A stretch of DNA of 64,000 bases from Clostridia bacterium (GTDB lineage: Bacteria; Bacillota; Clostridia; Oscillospirales; Acutalibacteraceae), in the NCBI GenBank assembly GCA_017503785.1, contig JAFVSK010000004.1:1-64000 (forward strand), written 5' to 3'. Both the position numbers and the translations under genes were made by a program. Positions 54,913 through 63,996 of the stretch are shown piece by piece (positions within the stretch are counted from its first letter, which is position 1; the number at the start of each line of letters is the position of its first letter). The notes below the pieces were generated by a model. It made no database searches. It worked only from the letters and a program-made list of their open reading frames with translations, and had not been told where the DNA came from.

Positions 54913-57900
54913 TTACGCAGCTATAGCATTTGCATTAACCTGCTCAATCGCTTTGCGAATTCCCATCCAAACAGCAAGGTCGGTGAATACTTCCACAACA
55001 CTGCCCTTATCGGTGAATGGCGATTCCTGCAATACGGACAGATCTTTCATCAAACCGTTATGAACGATATACTCAACGATTTGATTTACAAAATAGATCT
55101 GTCTTGAATCAAGATTAACATCATTCAAATACTGTGCAAAAGCCTCTTTTGCAGCGCTCATTTCAAGACCTACAATTTCGCGGACAAACTCGCCGAGCGG
55201 TTTCTCGCCAAACTCCGCTTCATAGTCCTCTTTGGTGCCAACTTCACTCCACAAAATTTGTTCCAATTCCTTAACATCACTACTGTTTAACGGAACATTA
55301 GACTTCAGTTTAGCGATAACTGCATTGTCTTGATGCTGACGAACATAAAACTCCGCCTTTGCTTTATAGTTTTTAAGGTCGTCGTTTTCAAGCTCGGATT
55401 CATTCCAATCGATTGAGAGGATTTCATCGTCAAAGTTGGTGTGATATATAGCGCCATTGTAAGGGATATATTTAATCAGATCTCTCAAACTTTTACGGAT
55501 GTGCTCGAACTCATTAATGCCGGCAGTATCCACATAATCGGTATGCAGAATCTTATCGATCAGTTCCGATTGCACCATAATCTCAGGAATGTTAGCAACA
55601 CCGGCGATACCCGCCACCTTTTTATACAGATCACTACGCGCCTTATTATACTTTTTACCGACAAGATACGCGAGCTCAATGCCATACATTAATGCATCAA
55701 AACGCATAGCTTTTGGTTCATCCTCATCTGGAGTAATAAGCGGTGCAAGTTCGTCTGCAATAATTAATGTATCCTCATAGGATAGGGCGGTATAATTGTC
55801 TGCATTTGCATATAATTCAACATATTTGAGGTGTTGACGAACTGCGAAATTTTCCTTGTTAAGTTCCTTAACTTTTCGCACCATATCGTCCACAAGCTCT
55901 TTGCGGAAAGCAATCAAATCCTTGGTTTGATATGCTAAGTCCTGAAGCTTGAACGCCATCTGCGCCTTAAGATTGAAGATTGCCCCCTGCAAAGCAATTT
56001 GGTTGGCAGATCTTCCTTTTCCACCCATTCGGAAAAATTCGAAGTTTCCGCAAAAATCAAAGATGTAGAACATTTTCTTGTCTTCGCCGTTAATAAGTCC
56101 GGGGCAAAGACGTGTTCCGCGACCAATCATCTGCCAGAACTTTGCCTTACTCATCACCTTTTTAAAGAATACGAGATTTAAGCATTCGGGCACGTCAATA
56201 CCCGTATCCAGCATATCAACCGAGATTGCAATCTGCGGTAATTTTTTTGGATCGGAAAACTCATCAATAGCGCTTTGCGCATAGTTAATTTTGTTATCAA
56301 TAACCTTTGCAAAGCCGTTTAGGTGCGGATATTCTTTGTTGAACACTTCGAATATTTTTTCAGCATGACGGTGATTTTTTGCAAAGATAATGGTTTTGCC
56401 TATTCTCTGACCATAATCAATTTTGATGCCGTTGGTCATCAGCACGTTCAGCACTTCTTTGATGGTATCTTCATTAAAAATCCAATCGTTAAGTGCTGAC
56501 GATCCAATCTTATCCGGCAGTTCACCGTCGCGGGCAAAGGTTGCCTCATATTCTTCTTTATCCTCATCTGACAAATCATCGTAGACAATACCTTGCTCAA
56601 TAAATTTAAGTTTGGTTTCTACAGACATAAAGTCAACGAGGAAGCCGTCTTTTACTGCATCGGCAAGTTCATAACCGTATGTAGGAACGCCGTTTTCAAG
56701 TTCAAACACTTCATAAGTGTTCTTGTCGATTTCATCTTTAGGCGTAGCAGTAAGACCCACCAAAGGTGCGTCAAAATAGTTGAATATATCACGATATTTG
56801 TTATAGATAGAGCGATGCGCTTCATCGCAAATAACCAAATCAAAATGGCCACAGGTGAACAGTTTTCCTTTTTCGTCCTTAACGGAATCAATACAATTCA
56901 TCATCGTCTGATAGGTCGAGAAAACGCAATGAGCGGTATAGTTATCTTTTTCTTCGCAAAGGTTGGTTACCGATAAATCGGACAGAAGGTTAACAAAACT
57001 ACGCTTTGCTTGTGTAACAAGAGAGTTACGATCGGCAAGAAATAAAATATTTTTAACCCAACCATGCTCAAGCAAAACTTTACAAAGAGCAATAACGGTT
57101 CTTGTTTTACCCGAACCGGTTGCCATAACCAACAACGCTTTTCTACGATTCTTCTTGCCAAAACTATCGCAAACTGCCTTGATGGCGCCTTCTTGATAAT
57201 AACGACCCGCGATGTTTTTATCCACTACTACGTGGTTCAAGCTTGTCCGCATGGTTTGCAGATTGAACATTTTTTCAAGGTCGCGTTTGGAATAGATGGT
57301 TGCCACCTTGCGCTCGGGGTAGAGGTTATCTGTAATGCGAGTATCAAAACCGTTAGAAAGGAAAATAACGGGACGACGACCAAACTTTTTCTCCAAAAGG
57401 TCAGCATACAACTTGGCTTGCTGCCTGCCTTTTGATACGTCAACACAGGTGCGTTTTGCTTCAAGCACTGCAAGAGGTTTGCCATCGTCGCCAAAAAGAA
57501 CGTAATCCGCAAAGCCAACCTCCGATTTGTTGGGCATGCCGGGGAGTTCATATTCATTGATCCAGTCTTTACCCTCTGTCCAACCGGCATCCTGAAGCAT
57601 AAAATCAATATAGATTTTTCTTGTTTTATACTCCGAAATATCAAGTGGCTTCGGCACGTAAGTTTGTTGTTGTTCTTCACGGCGCGCGGTCAGCTCGGCT
57701 TTAAGTGCTGCATTCTCTGCCATCAAAGCTTCAAAATCAATATCGGGAACTTGAACGGCAGGAGGCGTTTCTGCAGGAGTATCTTTCAACAACTCGGGAT
57801 TAAACGCAGCTTGCTCATATTCCGTAGCGTAGCAACAAGCAACGAAATCCATAAGGATATAGAGGTTTTCAAGACAGAGCATAGCCTGTTCTTCGGTGAC

Positions 57901-58203
57901 CTTTTTACCCGTATGCGCCGCATTGTTACCGACGCGGCGAATAAAATCCATCCTTCGCCAAATGTCCGTGCCAACAATATCACGAAACTCCTCGGTGTTC
58001 ATAAGACTCACCAAAGTGTCTTGCCAGGGCATGACGAGAGAGCTGTCAACGGAATACATCCATTTAACAGCCATTTCCATCGCCCTGCGGCAATTTATAA
58101 TACAGGTAGACAAGTCAATATGTAACGTCTTTTCCGCTGCTACTGCAACGCCGGAAAAACTCTCAAATTGCTTGTCCTTTGTTAAAAAATCAAAGTTGGT
58201 CAT
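54913..58203 (-). CDS. hsdR: Type I restriction enzyme R subunit
   Basis: 1096 aa. An N-terminal DUF4145/HEPN-like helical domain spans residues about 10-135. The nuclease core is GFADYVLFGDDGKPLAVLEAKRT (about 232-254; D-(x)n-ExK). Superfamily 2 motor: Walker A ATGSGKTRTV near 360, DEAH near 457, GLTATP near 485 and QMIGRGTRLCPG near 690. An EcoEI-type C-terminal domain follows. With HsdM and HsdS it cleaves unmodified DNA after ATP-driven translocation. All motifs are intact. It is separated from hsdS by two extra genes. Confidence 0.95.
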   Translation of the reverse strand: MTNFDFLTKDKQFESFSGVAVAAEKTLHIDLSTCIINCRRAMEMAVKWMYSVDSSLVMPWQDTLVSLMNTEEFRDIVGTDIWRRMDFIRRVGNNAAHTGKKVTEEQAMLCLENLYILMDFVACCYATEYEQAAFNPELLKDTPAETPPAVQVPDIDFEALMAENAALKAELTARREEQQQTYVPKPLDISEYKTRKIYIDFMLQDAGWTEGKDWINEYELPGMPNKSEVGFADYVLFGDDGKPLAVLEAKRTCVDVSKGRQQAKLYADLLEKKFGRRPVIFLSNGFDTRITDNLYPERKVATIYSKRDLEKMFNLQTMRTSLNHVVVDKNIAGRYYQEGAIKAVCDSFGKKNRRKALLVMATGSGKTRTVIALCKVLLEHGWVKNILFLADRNSLVTQAKRSFVNLLSDLSVTNLCEEKDNYTAHCVFSTYQTMMNCIDSVKDEKGKLFTCGHFDLVICDEAHRSIYNKYRDIFNYFDAPLVGLTATPKDEIDKNTYEVFELENGVPTYGYELADAVKDGFLVDFMSVETKLKFIEQGIVYDDLSDEDKEEYEATFARDGELPDKIGSSALNDWIFNEDTIKEVLNVLMTNGIKIDYGQRIGKTIIFAKNHRHAEKIFEVFNKEYPHLNGFAKVIDNKINYAQSAIDEFSDPKKLPQIAISVDMLDTGIDVPECLNLVFFKKVMSKAKFWQMIGRGTRLCPGLINGEDKKMFYIFDFCGNFEFFRMGGKGRSANQIALQGAIFNLKAQMAFKLQDLAYQTKDLIAFRKELVDDMVRKVKELNKENFAVRQHLKYVELYANADNYTALSYEDTLIIADELAPLITPDEDEPKAMRFDALMYGIELAYLVGKKYNKARSDLYKKVAGIAGVANIPEIMVQSELIDKILHTDYVDTAGINEFEHIRKSLRDLIKYIPYNGAIYHTNFDDEILSIDWNESELENDDLKNYKAKAEFYVRQHQDNAVIAKLKSNVPLNSSDVKELEQILWSEVGTKEDYEAEFGEKPLGEFVREIVGLEMSAAKEAFAQYLNDVNLDSRQIYFVNQIVEYIVHNGLMKDLSVLQESPFTDKGSVVEVFTDLAVWMGIRKAIEQVNANAIAA

Positions 58204-58237
58204 TCAAGCACCTCCTGAGAACTTAGGTCAAATGATT

Positions 58238-59185
58238 TTATGTGTCGATTGATTTCTTCTCCATTTCCATAGCAGCAATTATTTTTTCCAACTTAGGGCT
58301 TTCTGTTACTTTATAAAGGATTTTTGCAAAAATCATCCTTTTATCTTCCTCACTTATGGATGTCATACGTTCAACAGCTTTTAATTCTTTTAATGCCGTT
58401 ATCATCGTATACTCGATATTTTGCTTTTCCATAATATCTTTGCTTGATATTTGTGCGTCTTTTTCGAGTTGTTTCTTTTCCTGTTTTAAAGGCGAAATTA
58501 TATCCGACAACAAGCAACCGATAGTATTAGTACAAAAATAGAAACTTGCAATCGCTAGGTTTTGGTTTAACAAATTAATTTCTACACCTTGTTCATTAAT
58601 ATACACAGTAGCTGTAGTAACAACTAGCAGCACTAAGTTGATTATAAAAAGCGACAATGAATTGAATTTAGTGCCGATCGTTTGATACTTCTCGATCTTT
58701 TCTTCAATTATTTTCCTTTTTATCATTAAACCGTGCATATCGTCGTTTTGCGGTTCTTTCTTCTTAAGGAACTCAACAACAACTACATTCCAAACAAGGA
58801 AAGCGGTTGTTGCTATTCCGAATATGGACCATTCTAATGAAATAAGATTTTGTAAATCGCCGAGTTCCCAAACAACCTTGGGTTTTAGCGAAATAAAAGT
58901 TATTAGGGAGATTATATAAAACAAAATAAGGCGAGAGCTGTTTATGGTAATCCAAATTAATATCTTGAACTTCTTTTTTCGAATGCGAGAAATTACCTCC
59001 AAGACACCAATCGCCAATAGCATACCTAAAGATATCCAAAACGAAAGTTGTAGCCACATTTTATCTGAAACATAGTTTAATTCATTTAAAATTTTCAATC
59101 CAGAAAAACAATAAAGAAAAGCCAGTGTGAACGATAACAGTACAACGAAAATACACGCAAACGCAATTTTGAGTTTAGTTTTCAT
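58238..59185 (-). CDS. Multi-pass membrane protein inside the restriction operon
   Basis: 315 aa with about six hydrophobic segments (about residues 8-30, 45-63, 75-97, 115-135, 173-193, 203-220). A C-terminal cytoplasmic helix of about 90 aa follows, rich in Lys/Glu (LKQEKKQLEKDAQISSKDIM). No family is recognised. Position between the AbiTii-like gene and hsdR, with 20- and 34-nt gaps, indicates co-expression with the type I system. A membrane effector or sensor is possible but unproven. Confidence 0.72.
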   Translation of the reverse strand: MKTKLKIAFACIFVVLLSFTLAFLYCFSGLKILNELNYVSDKMWLQLSFWISLGMLLAIGVLEVISRIRKKKFKILIWITINSSRLILFYIISLITFISLKPKVVWELGDLQNLISLEWSIFGIATTAFLVWNVVVVEFLKKKEPQNDDMHGLMIKRKIIEEKIEKYQTIGTKFNSLSLFIINLVLLVVTTATVYINEQGVEINLLNQNLAIASFYFCTNTIGCLLSDIISPLKQEKKQLEKDAQISSKDIMEKQNIEYTMITALKELKAVERMTSISEEDKRMIFAKILYKVTESPKLEKIIAAMEMEKKSIDT

Positions 59186-59205
59186 TTTGCATTCCTCCAG
59201 TTTAA

Positions 59206-59760
59206 TTAACTTGTTTGCTCACCAAGTTTTAGCACAAGTGGCAACAAGGTTAATCCAACATCGATACCTTTATCCGCAATCCACTTTATAATCTCTTTTG
59301 CTTTGTCCCACTTTTTGGTTTTGCGATCAGACGAAGCAACTATCTTTTCCAGTTCATCAATTTTACTATGTATTTCATCAATTTCTTCGTCTCTTAATGA
59401 CGTCATCGCCTCGACCTGCTTTTTTGCTTCTGCAAATGAAATATTCAATGTGGCAGAAAACTGATTTGTGTTATTCACAGTTATTCCTGTGTTCTCATCT
59501 TTGGCATAACTGTTTTTATAATCCATCGCCTTAAACAAAAGTAGTTTTTCTTTCATTCTTTCAAGGTTTTCTTTGCGATATGTTCCGTCATTGTCATAAA
59601 ATAAACTGTGTAAACCATCTTCAAAGCCATCAATAATGCTGCCATATTTTGATACTAAAATACCATGTAGTTTTCCGCGACTTTGTTTGTTCCCATTTAT
59701 AATTTCATCTTCACACTTTTTGATGTCATCATCTATGATTATTTTGAACTCTTCGGTCAT
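59206..59760 (-). CDS. AbiTii-like protein
   Basis: 184 aa, soluble until a hydrophobic C-terminal segment (GIDVGLTLLPLVLKLG). The pattern NTNQFSATLNISFAEAKKQVE, then a Glu-rich helix and KAKEIIKWIADKGIDVGLTL resembles the C-terminal part of AbiTii abortive-infection proteins; the N-terminal half is not recognised. Start ATG at 59760 after GAGGTG. It begins 10 nt after hsdS. The resemblance is from memory and moderate. Confidence 0.55.
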   Translation of the reverse strand: MTEEFKIIIDDDIKKCEDEIINGNKQSRGKLHGILVSKYGSIIDGFEDGLHSLFYDNDGTYRKENLERMKEKLLLFKAMDYKNSYAKDENTGITVNNTNQFSATLNISFAEAKKQVEAMTSLRDEEIDEIHSKIDELEKIVASSDRKTKKWDKAKEIIKWIADKGIDVGLTLLPLVLKLGEQTS

Positions 59761-59770
59761 AAATGTCACC

Positions 59771-60925
59771 TCATCTGAAATATTTTTGCATCAGTGCTTT
59801 TTTGAGTGTTTCGAGTTTTTCAAGACTTTGCTGAATTGCCAATTTTGATTTGTCGGTCTGTTCGACGAAGGCAATAAACTCTCTTTGGAGTTCCACCGGA
59901 GGAATGATTTGTTTATAGGCTTTCATAATTGCCGTATTCAAATTGGGTTGTGTTCCAGCCGGAGCAATTCTTCTAAAATGATCAGTCATTTGATTTAGCG
60001 CTTGCAATAAAAAGACTTTGTCTAATCTTTCGTCAATGTCCTCCATTGCAAGCCACCCATCGTGTATGCATCCATCAAATGTAATGATACGTGCAAAACC
60101 AAGCGATACTCCGCAATTAGCGAATATTAAACTGCCAGCCTTTACCATACGGCTCTTTGACACACCAGCTTGAATAATATGCTCCTTTGTAGAATGAAGG
60201 TATATATTCTCTCCATCCGTAGCATCGCCGATCTTTATCCATGGAATATCACCGCCAAGATACTTTTCAATAGGTCGAGGTGAACCACCTCTTACTATCG
60301 TACATAGTTCACCCAACGGTTGGATGTCCCATCCTTTGTCGTTGACGTTTATGTCACCAAACAGTTCGATAAATCGGGATTTGACAAGTTCGTCAAGTTT
60401 TGAAAGTTGCTGTTTGCGGAGAACAATCAATTTACTCAAGGCGTCAAGTTGATTTACAATACTTTCTTGCTCTTTTTCCGAAACAATTATAATATCCAAC
60501 TCATCAATATGTTCATTTCGAATATTATTTATATTCGCTCCACCAGATAATTCTGAAATGGTGCTTCTGTATTTTGGACTTTGAAAAAAGTAGCCTATAT
60601 AACTTGGTATAAGTTTTTTTGGACGCACCACTTTGCAAAAAGCGCCAAAGGCAACAGGGAGATTTTCGCTTGCAATAGCAGCTTTTCCAACTAAACTCTT
60701 ACTGCCGCTTGATGCACATACAATAATATCTCCCTTTTTGATATATTGCTTATCTGAGATTTTGCTCTTTTTTACATATACCAAGTCATCAAAGTTTAAT
60801 CCGTCATCTTGTATGTTGTTTGCTCGCAAAATAGCAACAGCGTCATTATCGGTCGAGGTGCAAATATCTTCTGGTTTGTATGATACACCACGAATTTGCT
60901 CGATGTAATCGCCTAATCTTGCCAT
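59771..60925 (-). CDS. hsdS: Type I restriction-modification S subunit
   Basis: 384 aa. Two target-recognition domains (residues about 1-150 and 195-340) each end in a conserved helix: QLDALSKLIVLRKQQLSKLD in the centre and SLEKLETLKKALMQKYF at the end. The second domain reads WDIQPLGELCTIVRGGSPRP, a typical TRD start. It sets the DNA sequence specificity of both methylation and cleavage. It overlaps the upstream small membrane gene by 1 nt. Confidence 0.94.
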   Translation of the reverse strand: MARLGDYIEQIRGVSYKPEDICTSTDNDAVAILRANNIQDDGLNFDDLVYVKKSKISDKQYIKKGDIIVCASSGSKSLVGKAAIASENLPVAFGAFCKVVRPKKLIPSYIGYFFQSPKYRSTISELSGGANINNIRNEHIDELDIIIVSEKEQESIVNQLDALSKLIVLRKQQLSKLDELVKSRFIELFGDINVNDKGWDIQPLGELCTIVRGGSPRPIEKYLGGDIPWIKIGDATDGENIYLHSTKEHIIQAGVSKSRMVKAGSLIFANCGVSLGFARIITFDGCIHDGWLAMEDIDERLDKVFLLQALNQMTDHFRRIAPAGTQPNLNTAIMKAYKQIIPPVELQREFIAFVEQTDKSKLAIQQSLEKLETLKKALMQKYFR

Positions 60926-61362
60926 TATCCCACTCCTTTCAGCAAAGCTACCAATGCCACAACTAAAGCCGCTATTGCTACAATGTTAGAAAACAGTGAT
61001 GCTACATAAGTTCTATCGTTTTCTTTATCAATTTCTTTTGCTGTAACAATTGAAAATACACAAAAACCAGTAGTAAAAAATGTTATTAAAAACTCAAATA
61101 AAAATGCTACGATTTCTGTCAATGTTCCGCTTTCAAAAACAGAAGTTATATTTTGGCATAACGATATAAACATAGCAATAGCCAATATTCCCGAAAGGAT
61201 TGCAACACCCCAGAATATAGGTATAAGTATGTATTTCATCCATTCACGTGATGGTGAATATTGTTCCTGCTGTTTGGTATTAGCTTTTACAATCGCCTCT
61301 GCTAATTTATCATAATCTATTTCATTGTTAACAACAGTTATATTTCTTCTGCGGTTTCTCAC
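60925..61362 (-). CDS. Small membrane protein between hsdM and hsdS
   Basis: 145 aa. A basic N-terminal stretch (MRNRRRN) and a soluble segment precede three hydrophobic helices (about residues 45-66, 80-104, 120-142). No family recognised. It overlaps the hsdM stop by 4 nt (GTGA) and hsdS by 1 nt, so it is translated as part of the restriction operon, an uncommon insertion between M and S genes. Confidence 0.72.
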   Translation of the reverse strand: MRNRRRNITVVNNEIDYDKLAEAIVKANTKQQEQYSPSREWMKYILIPIFWGVAILSGILAIAMFISLCQNITSVFESGTLTEIVAFLFEFLITFFTTGFCVFSIVTAKEIDKENDRTYVASLFSNIVAIAALVVALVALLKGVG

Positions 61363-62855
61363 AGCATTTCCTCCAGCTCTACAAGGCCTTTTTGGATTTC
61401 CATTTCCAGTTCGTGCAGGTCGGTCATAAGTTCGGCAGTAGAGGGATACTCTACTGGTACATACTCGGTCTTTTTGTACTTATTGATGGAGAGGTCATAA
61501 TCGTTACCGGCGATTTCTTGCTTCGGTACAAAGAAGGATTTTTCCGTTCTTTCTCTGCTATCTTCGGCTTCGAGATTATGGAAGCGCGCGATGATATCGG
61601 GGATATCGTTTTCTTTGACTTCGCTACGTTTATCGTCAAGACTGAAACCATCGGCTTGCATATCGTAGAACCAAACCTTATCGGTGCCGCCGTGTCCTGT
61701 TTTGGTAAAAATAAGAATACCGGTGGATACACCTGCGTAAGGCTTGAAAACGCCGGAAGGCATAGAGATAACGGCTTCAAGACGATTATCTTCAATGATT
61801 GCCTTGCGAATCGCCTTATGTGCGGTAGAAGAACCAAATAAAACACCATCGGGAACGATGCAGGCACATCTGCCACCGGTGCGGAGCATACGCAAGAACA
61901 GAGCCAAGAAGAGCAGTTCTGTTTTCTTGGTTTTGCAGACTTTTAAAAGGTCGGTCGAGACGGTATCGTAATCCAAGCTGCCCTTGAACGGCGGATTGGC
62001 AAGGATAAGGGAATATTTGTCCTTATCGGGATTTTGGTCAGAAAGGCTGTCACGGTACTCAATAAATGGGTGCTCTACACCGTGGGTCATCATGTTCATG
62101 GCGCCGATACGGAGCATGGTTCGATCCATATCATAACCGAAGAACATATGGTTCATATAATGGTCTTTTTTCTGCCGATCAAAGAAGATCTCTTCTTTGA
62201 GATTTTCTTTCAGATATTCACCGGCGGTTACTAAAAATCCGCTTGTACCGCACGCAGGATCACAAATCACGTCGTCTGCTTTCGGCTGCATCATCTCCAC
62301 CATCATTTTGATAATATGACGTGGGGTACGGAACTGACCGTTAAGACCTGATTGCGCAATTTTATTGAGAAGGTATTCGTATGTATCTCCGCGAACGTCC
62401 TTGTCCTGTTCTTTTGCCATAAGAGCATAGATTTCGTCTAAAGCATCAACCACTTTGGAAAGCAGGAGCGGTGTGGGCAACTTGAAGATGGCGTCATCCA
62501 TATATTTGGAATAGGCGCTGTCTTTTTTGCCGTCAAGATTTTTAATAAACGGGAATACCCATTCCTGCATCGTGGAATACATTTTTCCTGCAGGAAAATC
62601 ACGGAATACCGACCATTTGAGTTGGCTGCCATCCACTTTGCGCTCGCCGATGGTAACCTCGCCTGCAAAAATGCTTTTGTAAGGAAGGCCGAGCATGGCA
62701 CTTTCTTTTGCACGAAGGTTATCCGAATCGTCAAGGTCACGAATAAACATCAGATACGTGATCTGCTCGATAACATCCAAAGGGTTAACAAGTCCGCCAG
62801 CGGCAAAAACATCCCACAGACTATCAATTTTATTTTTCAGTTCACCTGTAATCAT
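61359..62855 (-). CDS. hsdM: Type I restriction-modification M subunit
   Basis: 498 aa N6-adenine methyltransferase. The N-terminal HsdM domain (NKIDSLWDVFAAGGLVNP) is followed by SAM-binding motif I DPACGTSGFLV (about residue 200) and catalytic motif IV ANPPF (about 288). ATG at 62855 lies 8 nt from GGAG; another ATG at 62861 is too close to that site. It starts 2 nt after the Fic gene and forms M2S with HsdS. Confidence 0.95.
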   Translation of the reverse strand: MITGELKNKIDSLWDVFAAGGLVNPLDVIEQITYLMFIRDLDDSDNLRAKESAMLGLPYKSIFAGEVTIGERKVDGSQLKWSVFRDFPAGKMYSTMQEWVFPFIKNLDGKKDSAYSKYMDDAIFKLPTPLLLSKVVDALDEIYALMAKEQDKDVRGDTYEYLLNKIAQSGLNGQFRTPRHIIKMMVEMMQPKADDVICDPACGTSGFLVTAGEYLKENLKEEIFFDRQKKDHYMNHMFFGYDMDRTMLRIGAMNMMTHGVEHPFIEYRDSLSDQNPDKDKYSLILANPPFKGSLDYDTVSTDLLKVCKTKKTELLFLALFLRMLRTGGRCACIVPDGVLFGSSTAHKAIRKAIIEDNRLEAVISMPSGVFKPYAGVSTGILIFTKTGHGGTDKVWFYDMQADGFSLDDKRSEVKENDIPDIIARFHNLEAEDSRERTEKSFFVPKQEIAGNDYDLSINKYKKTEYVPVEYPSTAELMTDLHELEMEIQKGLVELEEML

Positions 62856-62857
62856 AA

Positions 62858-63913
62858 TCATTTCTCCTTATTCCAAACATAAGATGTGTAGCGGCCGCCA
62901 CTGATTTTTACAATTTCACCGTTCTTAACAAGATCATTTAATGTTCTTTGAACGGTCACTTGACTAATATCCGGGCATTTTTGCATAATCTCTGTCTTTG
63001 TGATTTTACCAAGCGTATCTTTGATGATTTCTCGTATGCGGTCGGGTTTTGACATTCCGCTTGTTGCCAAAACTTTTACACGAGCAGAGAAATCGCGATA
63101 AGCAGAAAGAATAACGCCTAACATATACCTAACAAAGTGAGAGTAATCGTTTTCTTCTTCGTGCCAATCTTGTGAGCTGCTTTGTAATGCTTCATAATAA
63201 GTGTCTTTTGTGGTTTCAATTGCTTTTTCGATACTGATATATTTTCCGACGATATATCCGGAACGATAGAGAAGAAGCAGTGTAAGCAGTCGGCTCATTC
63301 TTCCGTTTCCGTCGTTAAACGGATGGATACAAAGAAAATCGAGAATGAACATCGGGATAATGAGCAGCGGATCGGCATCGCTGTGATGGATAGCATCGTC
63401 ATACGCTGCGCAAATTGACTCCATGGCCTCCGGAGTTTCCCACGCTGCCAACGGGTGGAATCGCACGAAACGGTTGCCCTCTGCATCTTCTTCTGCAATG
63501 ACGTTATCTGCATTCTTATAATTGCCGCCAATGGATTTGCCACTGAATTTGTACAGATTGCGATGCAACTGCAATATATAAGACGGGCGAACGAGAATAT
63601 AATCATAATCCTCATGTATTGAGGCTAGTACATCTCGATAACCGGCTATCTCCTGCTCATCACGAGAGCGAGGTGTTGTTTTATTAGCCAAAAGTTTTTT
63701 TAAACGGTCATCTGAAGTGTAAATACCTTCAATATTATTAGAAGCTTCTGTGCTCTGTATCTTTGCAATTTCCACTAACTGAGTTAGAGTGTCGCTTTGC
63801 GCTTCAACATAAAGCTTTTGCTCGCCTTTAAATTCGTGTATTTGAGAAAGCATATTCACAATTTCTGGAGTTAAAAGTTGTTGCCATTTTTTGCTGTATT
63901 CGTAAGTTCTCAT
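62858..63913 (-). CDS. Fic-family protein (AMPylator type)
   Basis: 351 aa. The active-site loop HPFNDGNGRMSRLL (about residues 195-208) matches HxFx(D/E)GNGRxxR in full. An N-terminal inhibitory motif S-N-N-I-E-G (about 57-62; (S/T)xxxE(G/N)) suggests a class II, self-inhibited enzyme. The C-terminal winged-helix (KTEIMQKCPDISQVTVQRTL) may bind DNA. Fic enzymes transfer AMP or another nucleotide to proteins. First gene of the leftward array; start at 63913 with GGAG upstream rather than TTG at 63928. Confidence 0.93.
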   Translation of the reverse strand: MRTYEYSKKWQQLLTPEIVNMLSQIHEFKGEQKLYVEAQSDTLTQLVEIAKIQSTEASNNIEGIYTSDDRLKKLLANKTTPRSRDEQEIAGYRDVLASIHEDYDYILVRPSYILQLHRNLYKFSGKSIGGNYKNADNVIAEEDAEGNRFVRFHPLAAWETPEAMESICAAYDDAIHHSDADPLLIIPMFILDFLCIHPFNDGNGRMSRLLTLLLLYRSGYIVGKYISIEKAIETTKDTYYEALQSSSQDWHEEENDYSHFVRYMLGVILSAYRDFSARVKVLATSGMSKPDRIREIIKDTLGKITKTEIMQKCPDISQVTVQRTLNDLVKNGEIVKISGGRYTSYVWNKEK

Positions 63914-63967
63914 CAATATCTTCTCCAAAATTCAATTTGCTCATTTTTATTATTTTGATACAATTAC

Positions 63968-63996
63968 ATTATATACGTTAAAATACTCATTGTCAA
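63968..63996 (-). promoter_or_regulatory. Promoter of the Fic-restriction operon
   Basis: Minus strand TTGACA (63991-63996), 17-nt spacer, TATAAT (63968-63973): full consensus. No other equally good leftward promoter was noticed down to 48.9 kb. Confidence 0.9.
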
